A stretch of DNA of 64,000 nt from Solobacterium moorei (lineage in GTDB: Bacteria; Bacillota_I; Bacilli_A; Erysipelotrichales; Erysipelotrichaceae): contig NZ_AP028934.1 of NCBI RefSeq assembly GCF_036323475.1, positions 930,001-994,000 of the forward strand, written 5' to 3'. Below the pieces are notes generated by a model. That model was not told the DNA's origin. It saw nothing but the letters and a program-made list of their open reading frames with translations, and searched no databases. The position numbers and the translations under genes are program-made. Each line of letters begins with the position of its first letter. The first letter of the stretch is position 1. Shown here piece by piece: positions 42,905-52,525 of this stretch.

Positions 42905-44089
42905 GTGACAAGAAAGATTAATATTGAAACAATTCAGAATATTGATGCTTATTCAAAGGAACCAAATTTATCCGTAGATGAATTAAAAAAGGCAATGGAT
43001 ATATGCATCGCACAAGTAGATTTAAATATGGATTACTTCAAAGGTAAATTTCCATACTCCTGTGCGAAAGGTGGAATTTATCCGATTATCGAGAATATTG
43101 AGTGGACAGATGGATTTTGGACAGGAATGCTGTGGTTGGCATATGAGTATACGGGAGAGGAAAAGTATCGCCAATTAGCGGAGAAAAATATCGAAAGTTT
43201 CTACCATCGAGTTAAGAATCGTATTGAACTTGATCATCATGACTTAGGTTTCTTATATTCCTTATCGTGTGTAAGTGGCTATAAGTTAACAGGTAATTCA
43301 CTCGCCAAGAAAGCTGCAGTACTTGCGGCGGACAAGTTGTTAGAGCGTTGGCAAGAGAAAGGACAATTCCTACAAGCATGGGGTCCTAAAGATAGTCCAG
43401 ATCATTATCGATTTATTATTGATTGTCTGATGAACATTCCATTATTGTATTGGACAACAGAAGTAACGGGTGATGAGAAGTATGCAAAGATTGCTACAAG
43501 TCATTATCAAACAAGTATCTGTAATGTAATTCGTGATGATGCTTCGGCATTCCATACATTCTACATGGATTACAACACAGGTGGTCCATCACATGGAGCA
43601 ACACGTCAAGGATATAGTGATAGCTCATCATGGGCACGTGGACAGTCTTGGGGTATCTACGGTATTGCATTAAATACACGTTATACAAATAACTTAGAGA
43701 ATATCTCTCTCTTTAAGGGCATGACAAACTATTTCTTAAATCGTTTACCAAAAGATGATATCTGCTATTGGGATCTTATCTTCGGCGATGGGAGTGAGCA
43801 GTCTAAGGATTCTTCAGCAGCGGCGATTGCTATCTGCGGTATCTTGGAGATGGAGAAATTCCTCACTTTAGAAGATCAAAGAGTATATCGTGGCAGTGCT
43901 AATCGTATGATGCGTTCACTGATTCAAAACTATGAAACAAAAGAAACAAAGCCGGGTCAACCAATTTTATATCATGGTGTTTATTCATGGCACTCTGGGA
44001 AGGGTGTTGATGAAGGAAACATCTGGGGTGACTACTATTTTATGGAAGCAATATTACGTCAATTAAAAAAATGGGATCCATATTGGTAA
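42905..44089 (+). CDS. Unsaturated glucuronyl hydrolase, GH88 family
   Basis: A 394-residue (alpha/alpha)6-barrel enzyme that removes the unsaturated uronic acid from disaccharides made by hyaluronate, chondroitin or heparin lyases. Catalytic Asp candidates are in DHHDLGFLYSLS near 111 and RFIIDCLMNIP near 168. Aromatic and His residues follow in YMDYNTGGPSHGATRQGYSD. It has no signal peptide, so it acts in the cytosol on PTS-imported sugar. The GTG start at 42905 follows AAGGAGGAT at the right distance. It is the first gene of the plus arm. Confidence 0.9.
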   Translation: MTRKINIETIQNIDAYSKEPNLSVDELKKAMDICIAQVDLNMDYFKGKFPYSCAKGGIYPIIENIEWTDGFWTGMLWLAYEYTGEEKYRQLAEKNIESFYHRVKNRIELDHHDLGFLYSLSCVSGYKLTGNSLAKKAAVLAADKLLERWQEKGQFLQAWGPKDSPDHYRFIIDCLMNIPLLYWTTEVTGDEKYAKIATSHYQTSICNVIRDDASAFHTFYMDYNTGGPSHGATRQGYSDSSSWARGQSWGIYGIALNTRYTNNLENISLFKGMTNYFLNRLPKDDICYWDLIFGDGSEQSKDSSAAAIAICGILEMEKFLTLEDQRVYRGSANRMMRSLIQNYETKETKPGQPILYHGVYSWHSGKGVDEGNIWGDYYFMEAILRQLKKWDPYW

Positions 44090-44098
44090 GGAGGAAAA

Positions 44099-44590
44099 AT
44101 GAGCACACCAAATATCGTAATGGCTAGAATTGATGAAAGACTTGTACACGGTCAAGGCGCATTGTGGGTAAAATCATTAGGTGTAAACACCGTGATTGTT
44201 GCAAACGATGAAGTTAGTGAAGACCATATCTCACAATCGTTGATGAAGACGGCACTCTCAAGCTCAATTGCAGCGAGATTCTTCTCAGTACAGAAAGTAA
44301 TCGATGTGATTCATAAAGCTAGCCCGCAACAAACAATTTTCTTAGTTGTAAAGGATTGTCAAGACGCTCTTCGCTTAGTAGAAGGTGGCGTTCCAGTTAA
44401 GGAATACAATATTGGAAATATCCATAACGCAGAGGGTAAAGAAAAGATTACACGTTCCATCTTTTTAGGTGAAGAGGACAAAGCTGCTCTACGTAAGATG
44501 GTGAATGATTATAACATTACATTTAATACAGTAACAACGCCAGGTGGTAACGATGGCTGTGCACCTGTCGATATTAAAAAATACCTATAA
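44099..44590 (+). CDS. PTS IIB component, mannose/sorbose family
   Basis: A 163-residue cytosolic phosphocarrier. The phosphorylated His is His17 in RIDERLVHGQG, the family motif. In GAG loci such as those of streptococci a mannose-family PTS of this kind brings in unsaturated hyaluronate or chondroitin disaccharides. It starts 10 bases after the GH88 stop. No IIA gene accompanies it in this window. Confidence 0.92.
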   Translation: MSTPNIVMARIDERLVHGQGALWVKSLGVNTVIVANDEVSEDHISQSLMKTALSSSIAARFFSVQKVIDVIHKASPQQTIFLVVKDCQDALRLVEGGVPVKEYNIGNIHNAEGKEKITRSIFLGEEDKAALRKMVNDYNITFNTVTTPGGNDGCAPVDIKKYL

Positions 44591-44611
44591 GAAAGAAGAA
44601 AGGGGAATTAT

Positions 44612-45400
44612 ATGGTAAACATTTCAGTAATCCAAGCCATTTTAATTGGTCTTTGGACAGCCTTCTGCTACTCCGGTATGTTATTTGGCATTTTTACAAA
44701 CCGCTGTTTAGTATTGAGCTTTGGAGTAGGTGTCATTTTAGGAGACTTACCAACTGCATTATCTGTTGGTGCAATCAGTGAACTTGCATTCATGGGCTTC
44801 GGTGTGGGTGCAGGTGGGACTGTTCCACCAAATCCAATCGGTCCTGGTATCATTGGTACACTCATGGCGATTACAATGCCAAATGTAACGCCTGAAACAG
44901 CACTATCTTTATCAATTCCATTTGCAGTTGCAATTCAGTTCTTACAGACAGCAATTTACACTGTACGTGCAGGTGGACCACAAGGTGCTATTAATGCGCT
45001 AAAGAGACAAGATTTTGCTGGGTTTAGATTACAAGCAAACTTGACAGTGGTATTGTTCGCGGTTGTGGGTTTCTTACTTGGATTTACAGGCTCTGTAGCG
45101 ATGGAATGGTTGAGTTACGTTGTAGGTCTCATTCCTGAGTGGTTATTAAAGGGCTTATCTGTTGCGGGTGGTATGTTACCGGCAATCGGATTTGCAATGA
45201 TTATGAGCGTTATGCTAAAGAAAGAATTAATTCCATTTGCAATCATGGGATATATCTTAGCTTCTTACTTAAAGATGCCTGTAATGGGTATTGCATTAGT
45301 AGCTGCTGCATTTGCCATCAAATATTTCAATGATGCAAGTAAAAATCAGCCAGTAGCTGCTACAACTGGAAATGGGGATGAACACGATGACTGGATCTAA
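44612..45400 (+). CDS. PTS IIC component, mannose/sorbose family
   Basis: A 262-residue membrane component with about seven hydrophobic segments. The family pattern GVGAGGTVPPNPIGPGIIGT near 67-86 is characteristic. It forms the sugar channel with IID. Its end overlaps the start of the IID gene by 14 bases, which indicates coupled translation. Confidence 0.92.
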   Translation: MVNISVIQAILIGLWTAFCYSGMLFGIFTNRCLVLSFGVGVILGDLPTALSVGAISELAFMGFGVGAGGTVPPNPIGPGIIGTLMAITMPNVTPETALSLSIPFAVAIQFLQTAIYTVRAGGPQGAINALKRQDFAGFRLQANLTVVLFAVVGFLLGFTGSVAMEWLSYVVGLIPEWLLKGLSVAGGMLPAIGFAMIMSVMLKKELIPFAIMGYILASYLKMPVMGIALVAAAFAIKYFNDASKNQPVAATTGNGDEHDDWI

Positions 45401-46205
45401 TAAATTAACAAAAGCCGATTATACAAAAACAACGTTACGTGCATATTTCTTACAAAATGGTTTCAACTATACAAACTATCAGGGACTTGGTTATGCTCTT
45501 GTTATGTATCCTGCATTCAAGAAGCTATACGGTGATGATAAAGAGAGATTCGCAAAAGAATTAGAGAATAACTCTGAATTCTATAACACAAATCCAAACT
45601 TCTTACCATTTATTACCTCTATTCATTTAGCAATGGCTGATAAGGGATATGATTATGAATCAATCCGTGGTATTAAGATGGCATTAATGGGACCATTAGC
45701 AGGTATTGGTGACTCATTATCACAATTCTGTATTGCGCCTTTATTCTCAACGATTTTCGCTTCATTAGCACTACAAGGTGTACCGGTAGCTCCATTGTTA
45801 TTCTTGCTTGCTGAGAATATTACACTGGTACTCATTAAACTTGGCGTGGGTAGTTATGGACGTAAACTTGGTACGGATTTGATTGATAAGCTATCATCTC
45901 AGATGAGTACAATTTCAGAAGCGGCAAGTATGATAGGTGTAACAGTTATTGCTGGTCTTGCGGCTACATTTGTTAAGATGAATGTAAATATCACTTTAGC
46001 TGCTGGTGCGGTTGAAGAAGGTGTAAAACAGTCTACAGTTAATATTCAAGGAATGTTAGATAAGGTTGCACCTGCGTTACTACCAGTACTATATACATAT
46101 TTAATGTATTATCTAATTAAGAAGAAAAAATTAAACACTTATATCTTAGTTCTAATTACAGTTGTATTAGGAATTGTTCTTAGTTACTTCAAGATTTTGG
46201 CTTAG
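45387..46205 (+). CDS. PTS IID component, mannose/sorbose family
   Basis: A 272-residue membrane component with the typical N-terminus (YFLQNGFNYTNYQGLGYALVMY...) and the motif GPLAGIGDSLSQF near 105-117. The C-terminal part has several hydrophobic helices. The ATG at 45387 is chosen because GGGG lies 9 bases upstream; the earlier in-frame ATGs at 45372 and 45378 have no good site. A short hairpin (46214-46230) follows, then the heparinase-like gene. Confidence 0.92.
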   Translation: MTGSNKLTKADYTKTTLRAYFLQNGFNYTNYQGLGYALVMYPAFKKLYGDDKERFAKELENNSEFYNTNPNFLPFITSIHLAMADKGYDYESIRGIKMALMGPLAGIGDSLSQFCIAPLFSTIFASLALQGVPVAPLLFLLAENITLVLIKLGVGSYGRKLGTDLIDKLSSQMSTISEAASMIGVTVIAGLAATFVKMNVNITLAAGAVEEGVKQSTVNIQGMLDKVAPALLPVLYTYLMYYLIKKKKLNTYILVLITVVLGIVLSYFKILA

Positions 46206-46213
46206 TTTGAAAA

Positions 46214-46236
46214 GGGAGCGATAGGCTCCCTACTTT
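46214..46236 (+). terminator. Weak terminator between the IID and heparinase-like genes
   Basis: GGGAGC (46214-46219) pairs with GCTCCC (46225-46230), followed by TACTTTT. It is probably partial, since the next gene follows at once. Confidence 0.6.
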
Positions 46237-46251
46237 TATATGGAGGATAGA

Positions 46252-48171
46252 ATGATGATAGATATAAAACACATTAAAAAGATGTGCCAGAAAGTTATTG
46301 ATTATAAAGATATTGATCATATCGTCATTCCTGTCCAAGAACAGAAGACAATCATTGCAAAAGCGGATCTTTTGTTAGATCAAACTTTTGTATTTGATAA
46401 ACCTTGGGATATGGAAAGGTGTAGTATTCCATATAAGTTGGATGTATTAAATTGGGAAACTGTATGCCATGATGATGAAGAGTGGTGTTTCATGCTAAAT
46501 CGGATGGAATACTTAGATACGTTAATCAATGCATATATAATTAGCAAAGACACTAGATATATACAAAAGGCAAAGTATTATATTATACATTGGATTAATT
46601 CTCATGTACGCATAGTAAGTCAACCTAGCACAAGAACCCTAGATACAGCTATCCGTATGATGAGTATGTTTGAGGCTGTACCATATCTATTACATTATTC
46701 TGTTTTGAAAGATGAAGAGCTTGAGCTGATATTTACAAGTATATATCATCAAGCGTTGTACTTAAAAGAAAACTACCAACCCAAATATACACTCAGTAAT
46801 TGGGGAAGTATTCAAGTAGGTATCCTATACATCATATTAGATATATACCCAAATCAGGGCCATCTATACTCTTGGGTAGAACAAGAAATACAGCAACAGC
46901 TTCAGATTCAAATTTATGAAGATGGACTACAGTGGGAACAATCCACAATGTATCATGTGGAAGTGCTAAATATTTTATTGAAAGTAATTTATTATAAACG
47001 AGTATTCAATCAAATTTGTAATCAATATATCATTGATACGGCAGAGAAGATGTCAGAAGCACTGTATCAACTATCAATGCCTAATAATGAAATTGAATGC
47101 TTTGGGGATACAGATAGGGTTACAATTTCTGCCGTTATGGAAAGAGCATCATATCTTTTTAGTAATGGTATATTGAAGTACTTTGGTAATGCAGAATTTG
47201 ATGCGGAAAATATGTATTACTTTGGTGCATGTGCAAATCAAGAGTATAAAAACCTACCATTACTTCAACCAGCTTTGCAATCATTTGATGGATATGCATC
47301 TGGGGTATTTACGACAAGAAGTTGTTGGGGATCATCAGCAAACTTTACGATGTTTACAAATGGTTCTTTAGGTAGCGGTCATGGACATTCAGATAATTTA
47401 CACGTTTCGTTATGCATGAATGGAAAGCCTGTATTAATCGATAGTGGTAGATATACATATCGTGAAGATCATGAAGAGCGAATTAGGCTAAAATCGGTGG
47501 CAGCACATAACAGTCTTGTAATTGATGACCACCCAAGTTGTATTCCAAGTGGTAGTTGGACATATAGTGATTTTACAATTCCTATGAAAACATATGTAAA
47601 GCATGATGGCAAGATACACTATTATGAAGGAAGTGTAATATCCAAGAATCCTTTACAGATATGGACAAGAAAACTCGTCACTATCGACAGTGGTATTTGG
47701 TTTATCTGTGATGAAGTGAAGTGTGATGGTACGCATCAAATTAAACAGTATTTTCACTTTGATCCAATGTACCATGAAATACCAAAGAATATTTGGACTT
47801 ATGAGGGTGACATGCATGCGGAAGAGCAATTCTGTTCGTTTATTTATAATGAACAGATGGTTCATCAAGTTGGAATTGTTTCTCATGACTTTACAGATAC
47901 ATTGAATGTAATTACAACGTTTCACCAACCAGAATATTTTGTTGAAGATATTGATGTGATTCAAGCTGGCGAAACGATTGTTAGTAAAGATATTGTAAAT
48001 GCAAAACAATTTATTGTGAGTAGGACAGAGAATTATACGATTGCGGTCTTCCATCAAGAAATTTTTTCTGGCAGGAAGATTATGTACCTCAATGGGGTAC
48101 CTTTCCACGCAAAAGTGATTGTAATTCACGAAAAAGATGGAAATAAAACACTATATGTGATGCGTACTTAA
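46252..48171 (+). CDS. Heparinase II/III-family polysaccharide or oligosaccharide lyase, cytosolic
   Basis: A ~639-residue protein: an N-terminal helical toroid (about 60-320; TLSNWGSIQVGILYI and the likely catalytic Tyr/His of MYHVEVLN) and a C-terminal beta-sandwich starting with SLGSGHGHSDNLHVSLCMNG, the hallmark of heparinase II/III, with LIDSGRYTYREDHEERI following. No signal peptide is present, so it would act on imported oligosaccharides, unlike secreted heparinases. The true substrate (hyaluronate, chondroitin, heparin or alginate fragments) cannot be read from the sequence. The start is either of the adjacent ATGs at 46252 and 46255; the ATG at 46240 overlaps the GGAGGA site. Confidence 0.82.
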   Translation: MMIDIKHIKKMCQKVIDYKDIDHIVIPVQEQKTIIAKADLLLDQTFVFDKPWDMERCSIPYKLDVLNWETVCHDDEEWCFMLNRMEYLDTLINAYIISKDTRYIQKAKYYIIHWINSHVRIVSQPSTRTLDTAIRMMSMFEAVPYLLHYSVLKDEELELIFTSIYHQALYLKENYQPKYTLSNWGSIQVGILYIILDIYPNQGHLYSWVEQEIQQQLQIQIYEDGLQWEQSTMYHVEVLNILLKVIYYKRVFNQICNQYIIDTAEKMSEALYQLSMPNNEIECFGDTDRVTISAVMERASYLFSNGILKYFGNAEFDAENMYYFGACANQEYKNLPLLQPALQSFDGYASGVFTTRSCWGSSANFTMFTNGSLGSGHGHSDNLHVSLCMNGKPVLIDSGRYTYREDHEERIRLKSVAAHNSLVIDDHPSCIPSGSWTYSDFTIPMKTYVKHDGKIHYYEGSVISKNPLQIWTRKLVTIDSGIWFICDEVKCDGTHQIKQYFHFDPMYHEIPKNIWTYEGDMHAEEQFCSFIYNEQMVHQVGIVSHDFTDTLNVITTFHQPEYFVEDIDVIQAGETIVSKDIVNAKQFIVSRTENYTIAVFHQEIFSGRKIMYLNGVPFHAKVIVIHEKDGNKTLYVMRT

Positions 48172-48208
48172 ATTGGTATGCTAATATATACGCAAGAGGG
48201 ATTTTATC

Positions 48209-49222
48209 ATGAAAGGAAAATTGACGATTAAGGACATAGCTGAAAGAGCTAATACTTCTAAAACAACAGTTTCATTCTACTTAAATGGCAAAACTGATAA
48301 AATGTCTTTAGAAACAAAAAAGCGAATTGCAAAAGTAATTAAAGATACAAATTATGAACCGAGTATTGCAGCAAGAACTTTAAATGCGAAGCATACAAAA
48401 CTCATAGGTGTTATTATTGGTGACATCACAAATACTTTTGCGAATCAGATTGTAAAGGGCATTGAAGATCATGCTAGAGAAAATCAATATCAACTAATCG
48501 TAGGTAGTAGTAATTACGATTATAGGATTGAACAGAGCTATGTTGATCGTATGTTATCGATGGGTGTAGATGGTTTTATTATTCAACCATCTAGCCGGTT
48601 TTCTGGTTTGATTGACAAGATCAAAGAAAAAGGACGTGAAGTTGTGTTTATTGATTCGCAAGTATCTATAGAAAATGAGAAGTGGGTCAAGACAAATAAC
48701 TATGAAGCTGTATTAGAGGCTGTTGAATTACTTGTTAATAAGAAGCACTATGATGAGTTTGTAATGATCAGTGCAGATCCTAGTGTTCTAAGTACACGTA
48801 TGGAAAGAACGAAAGGTTTTGAGGATGCACTTATTCTAAAAGGAATCCACAGCAAGACAAACATCGTACCTGCAGATATAGACGAAGAGGGACTTCGCAA
48901 AATCATTGAAAAGGAATTACGCTTTGGTGTAAAGACTTTGATTTTTGTGGCAAACTGTTTCCTACTACCACGTGTGTTTGTGGCTTTAAAAAACTACCGC
49001 AATTTAATGCCAGATACACTTGGCTTACTGGGGTATGATAATACAGAGTGGGCAAATTTATCTGCTCCAACAGTAACAACAATTGTTCAACCTGCTTATA
49101 AAGAAGGCTGCCAATCCGCAAAGATTTTAATTGATGCAATTGAAGAAAGATATGAAGAATGTCCAAATCAAATCTTGAAGTGTTATATCAATTGGAATGA
49201 ATCAGTAATAATTGGAAAGTAA
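48209..49222 (+). CDS. LacI-family repressor of the uronate/GAG locus
   Basis: A 337-residue regulator with the LacI helix-turn-helix LTIKDIAERANTSKTTVSFY near residues 4-23 and hinge IAARTLNAK near 55. The periplasmic-binding-protein-like sensor domain occupies about 62-335 (GVIIGDITNTFANQIVKGIE). It closes the plus arm and is the obvious candidate to bind the three TAGTAAAC operators 5.3 kb upstream. The inducer is probably a pathway intermediate such as KDG; that is inference. Confidence 0.9.
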   Translation: MKGKLTIKDIAERANTSKTTVSFYLNGKTDKMSLETKKRIAKVIKDTNYEPSIAARTLNAKHTKLIGVIIGDITNTFANQIVKGIEDHARENQYQLIVGSSNYDYRIEQSYVDRMLSMGVDGFIIQPSSRFSGLIDKIKEKGREVVFIDSQVSIENEKWVKTNNYEAVLEAVELLVNKKHYDEFVMISADPSVLSTRMERTKGFEDALILKGIHSKTNIVPADIDEEGLRKIIEKELRFGVKTLIFVANCFLLPRVFVALKNYRNLMPDTLGLLGYDNTEWANLSAPTVTTIVQPAYKEGCQSAKILIDAIEERYEECPNQILKCYINWNESVIIGK

Positions 49223-49257
49223 AGAACTCTCATCAAAATGAAGTGAGAGTTCTTTTT
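49223..49257. terminator. Terminator between the convergent LacI and HAD genes
   Basis: AGAACTCTCA (49223-49232) pairs with TGAGAGTTCT (49244-49253), followed by TTTT. Confidence 0.85.
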
Positions 49258-49267
49258 GAGACTATAG

Positions 49268-50062
49268 TCATGATAGAGTATCTGTTTCTAGAATGGACGC
49301 AATACCTTCTTCAACAGTACTCACTTGATAAGGGCATATTTCACGAATGGATGGTATTGCTGTTGTCATTGCGATAGGATAACCACAAGTTTGTAAGATT
49401 TGTTTATCATTATCATTATCTCCAAACATCACAGTATTTTCTGCAGGTATGCTTAAATGTGAAAGTAACTTTAAAAAGCCTGTACTCTTGTTAACTCCTT
49501 TTGGAGCACAATCCAACCAGCATTTGCCACCAATTTGGACAGTAATATCTTTATCGAACATATCTGCATAATATTGATAATGTTCATTTACACCGTCTTT
49601 AAAATAAGCGGATATTTTTGTATATGGTTCAGGAATGTTGAATAAATCATCAACAATAGTCACATGATTTTTAACAGTGTTTGCTAAATGCTCATAATAA
49701 CTTTGATTCTTTGGAGTGATATAGCATGTCTTCTCACCAGAGATGAGTGCTTCAGCGTTATTATCGTATTGGATTGTGGTAATGAGTCTTTTGGCGATAT
49801 CGGTATCCATTATTTCTTTAGATATGCATTGATCGTGGTAAAATGTTAAACATCCATTTAAGCAAAGATAGATGATGTCATCTGCTACTGGAGAGAATAA
49901 ACTTCTTAGATTTGTATATTCACGACCTGAAGCTGCCATAAACAGGATACCTTGTTCTCGTAGTTTGCGAATTTCTATAAAGATTTTTGGGTTCAATGTT
50001 TTGGCACTATTTAAAAGTAGTGTTCCATCAATATCGCTTGCAATTAATTTTATGTTTTTCAT
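49268..50062 (-). CDS. Cof-type HAD phosphatase
   Basis: A 264-residue HAD hydrolase of the Cof/YidA group. Motif I ASDIDGTLLLNS is near residue 9, with Ser in MAASGREY near 42, Lys in KGVNKSTG near 193 and GDNDNDKQIL near 217. Such enzymes dephosphorylate sugar phosphates or flavin-type phosphates; the substrate cannot be set. The ATG at 50062 is preferred to an in-frame TTG at 50077, although neither has a strong ribosome site. It is divergent from the second mannose-type PTS set. Confidence 0.85.
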   Translation of the reverse strand: MKNIKLIASDIDGTLLLNSAKTLNPKIFIEIRKLREQGILFMAASGREYTNLRSLFSPVADDIIYLCLNGCLTFYHDQCISKEIMDTDIAKRLITTIQYDNNAEALISGEKTCYITPKNQSYYEHLANTVKNHVTIVDDLFNIPEPYTKISAYFKDGVNEHYQYYADMFDKDITVQIGGKCWLDCAPKGVNKSTGFLKLLSHLSIPAENTVMFGDNDNDKQILQTCGYPIAMTTAIPSIREICPYQVSTVEEGIASILETDTLS

Positions 50063-50257
50063 AGATATATAATACAACAGTACTTTGATTTATAATGGTG
50101 AATTTATTACGCTGATATGGTATTGCTTTTATGTGAATAGAAGAACATAATTAGATTAGTAGTGAAAACATAGAGGATCATTCTCATGCATGATAAGAAT
50201 ATTTACTATTTTGCATGCTCAATAATTTATCCGTAAATAGAAAGGAGATGAAATGAT

Positions 50258-50731
50258 ATGAAGGGGGATAATATTTTATTGACTAGAATTGATAATCGTC
50301 TTGTACATGGACAGGTAGGAGTTACTTGGACACAAACATTAAATGCAAATTTGATTGTAGTTGCAGATGATGTTGTTGCAGAAGATGAATTACAGAAATC
50401 ATTAATGACAGTAACTGCGAAATCGAGTAATGTTGGAATTCGCTTTTTCACGATTCAGAAAACTGCAGATGTGATTGATAAAGCATCTCCTGATCAACGT
50501 ATTTTCTTAGTTGTACGCAATCCACAAAGTGCTCGTGCTTTGGTAGAGAAAGGTGTACATCTAAAAGATTTGAATGTCGGTAATATGCACTTTGCGCCAG
50601 GAAAGAGAGAACTTTCTAAGAAAGTATATGTTGATGATACAGATATGGATGATTTGAAATTTATAGTCTCAACAGGAACAAATGTATTTATACAGGATGT
50701 TCCAGGAACACAAAAAGAAATGATTAAATAA
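50258..50731 (+). CDS. PTS IIB component, mannose/sorbose family (second set)
   Basis: A 157-residue phosphocarrier with His17 in RIDNRLVHGQ. It is clearly related to the IIB protein of the first set and probably arose by duplication of the whole IIB-IIC-IID block or by separate gain. AAAGGAGATG precedes the start. None of the TAGTAAAC operators of the GAG locus lies upstream, so it may be controlled separately. Confidence 0.92.
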   Translation: MKGDNILLTRIDNRLVHGQVGVTWTQTLNANLIVVADDVVAEDELQKSLMTVTAKSSNVGIRFFTIQKTADVIDKASPDQRIFLVVRNPQSARALVEKGVHLKDLNVGNMHFAPGKRELSKKVYVDDTDMDDLKFIVSTGTNVFIQDVPGTQKEMIK

Positions 50732-50745
50732 TAGAGGAAATCAAT

Positions 50746-51549
50746 ATGGAAATTACATTTATACAGGGATTGTTACTATCAATCGCTGCAATGATCTTCG
50801 GCATCGATTTCTGGTTGGAATCATTCTTTATCTTCCGACCACTAATCGTTTCTACAATTACAGGTTTGATTCTTGGAGATGTAAAACTGGGTTTAACAAC
50901 AGGTGCCTTAACGGAATTAGCATTTGCTGGATTAACACCTGCAGGTGGAACACAGCCACCAAATCCAATTCTAGCGGGTGTTATGTGTACAGTGATTGCC
51001 TATACAACAAATGTTGATGGACAAGCTGCACTTGGATTATGCTTGCCATTCTCATTCTTGATGCAATATGTTGTATTATTCTGCTATTCTTCATTCTCAT
51101 TCTTTATGGGAGTATGTGATAAAGCTGCAGAAAATGGCGATACAAAGAAGATTGCGCAGATGAATCTTCTGATGACAGGTATTGTTGCACTACTCTATGG
51201 TGTAGTTGTATTTGCATGTACATTCTTAGCGCAGGATGCGATGAGTGCATTAGTAAATCATATGCCTGAATTCTTGACACATGGCTTAACTGTTGCAGGT
51301 GGAATCTTACCGGCTATCGGTTTTGGTATGTTACTAAATGTTATGATGAAGCCAAAGTATATTCCATACTTTATTGCAGGTTTCTTAGCAGTATGCTTTA
51401 TCGACATGAAGAATTTACTTCCAGTCGCATTAATGGGTGCAGCGTTTGCGTTATTTGATTTCTTTAATGCAAAGCAACGTCAGGAAGAGATTAAAGAAGC
51501 AGTTAAGAATTTGAAGGTGGATGGAGGTGACGACCATGTCGGAATCTAA
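50746..51549 (+). CDS. PTS IIC component, mannose/sorbose family (second set)
   Basis: A 267-residue membrane component with the family segment AFAGLTPAGGTQPPNPILAG near 59-78 and several hydrophobic helices. The soluble tail is longer and more charged than in the first IIC. Its end overlaps the IID start by 14 bases, the same arrangement as in the first set. Confidence 0.92.
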   Translation: MEITFIQGLLLSIAAMIFGIDFWLESFFIFRPLIVSTITGLILGDVKLGLTTGALTELAFAGLTPAGGTQPPNPILAGVMCTVIAYTTNVDGQAALGLCLPFSFLMQYVVLFCYSSFSFFMGVCDKAAENGDTKKIAQMNLLMTGIVALLYGVVVFACTFLAQDAMSALVNHMPEFLTHGLTVAGGILPAIGFGMLLNVMMKPKYIPYFIAGFLAVCFIDMKNLLPVALMGAAFALFDFFNAKQRQEEIKEAVKNLKVDGGDDHVGI

Positions 51550-52336
51550 ACGTGTACTAACAAAGAAGGATATTACAAATCTCGCGATTCGCTCATCATT
51601 ATTACAAGCTGGTTTCAGCTATGAACGAATGCAGGCTGCAGGTTGGCTATATGCACAACTTCCTGCATTAGAGAAGATTTATAAGGATGATAAAGCAGGT
51701 CTATCTGCCGCAATGGTAGATAACATGGAGTTTATCAATACACATCCTAACTTAGTTGGATTTTTAATGGGGCTATTAGTTTCATTAGAAGAGCAGCATG
51801 AAAATCGTAATACCATCAAGGGTTTAAAACTTGCGCTCTTTGGTCCTATCGCTGGTATTGGTGATGCGATTTTCTGGTTTACACTATTACCAATTATCGC
51901 TGGTATCTCATGTTCCTTTGCTTCGCAGGGATTGATCTTAGGCCCAATTATCTTCTTTACATGTTATCTCATTATCTGGTTACTACGTATTGTTTGGACA
52001 CACATGGGATATAACCTAGGTATCAAGTCATTTGAAAAGTTACAGGAGAATTCGTCTATCATTGCTAACTCTGCAACAATCTTAGGTATTACTGTTGTTG
52101 GTGCACTGATCGCAAGTTACGTGAATATTGAATTACTACCTGTTATTACAGTTAGTGGAGATATTTCAGTAGGAGTACAGGAAGCTTTCTTTGATACAAT
52201 CTTCCCTAAACTTCTACCAATGGCATATACCTTACTCATGCTTTACTTTTTAAAGAAGAAGCAGGTATCACCAGTTATCTTGATTGTTGCAACAATTGCT
52301 ATTTCAATTATCTGTTCCGCAATTGGACTCTTGTAG
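51536..52336 (+). CDS. PTS IID component, mannose/sorbose family (second set)
   Basis: A 266-residue membrane component: N-terminal family pattern SSLLQAGFSYERMQAAGWLY near 19-38 and GPIAGIGDAIFWF near 107. The ATG at 51536 follows GGAGGTGACGACC; an in-frame ATG at 51521 overlaps that site. It ends the three-gene operon. The transported sugar is unknown; hexosamines or GAG fragments are possible given the neighbours. Confidence 0.92.
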   Translation: MSESKRVLTKKDITNLAIRSSLLQAGFSYERMQAAGWLYAQLPALEKIYKDDKAGLSAAMVDNMEFINTHPNLVGFLMGLLVSLEEQHENRNTIKGLKLALFGPIAGIGDAIFWFTLLPIIAGISCSFASQGLILGPIIFFTCYLIIWLLRIVWTHMGYNLGIKSFEKLQENSSIIANSATILGITVVGALIASYVNIELLPVITVSGDISVGVQEAFFDTIFPKLLPMAYTLLMLYFLKKKQVSPVILIVATIAISIICSAIGLL

Positions 52337-52343
52337 AACTACT

Positions 52344-52391
52344 AAGCCATGCAAACTGTTGGTACGACCACAGTGATGCATGGTTTTTTAA
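52344..52391 (+). terminator. Terminator of the second PTS operon
   Basis: AAGCCATGCA (52344-52353) pairs with TGCATGGTTT (52377-52386, one G-T pair), followed by T. Confidence 0.75.
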
Positions 52392-52525
52392 TAAAGTATG
52401 TATGTGAGTCGATATTATTGATTGCTTACAGTGTTAAGTAAATATGGAAAGAAACCTCATAAAAACATATAATAAAGAAGAAGTTTCATACATTTTTAAG
52501 GTAGTATCTAGTATCAGGAGGGGAA

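Noticed and set aside
47653-48129. Minus-strand open frame of 158 codons in the heparinase-like gene
   Set aside because: Antisense to a strong family match; no motif or start signal.
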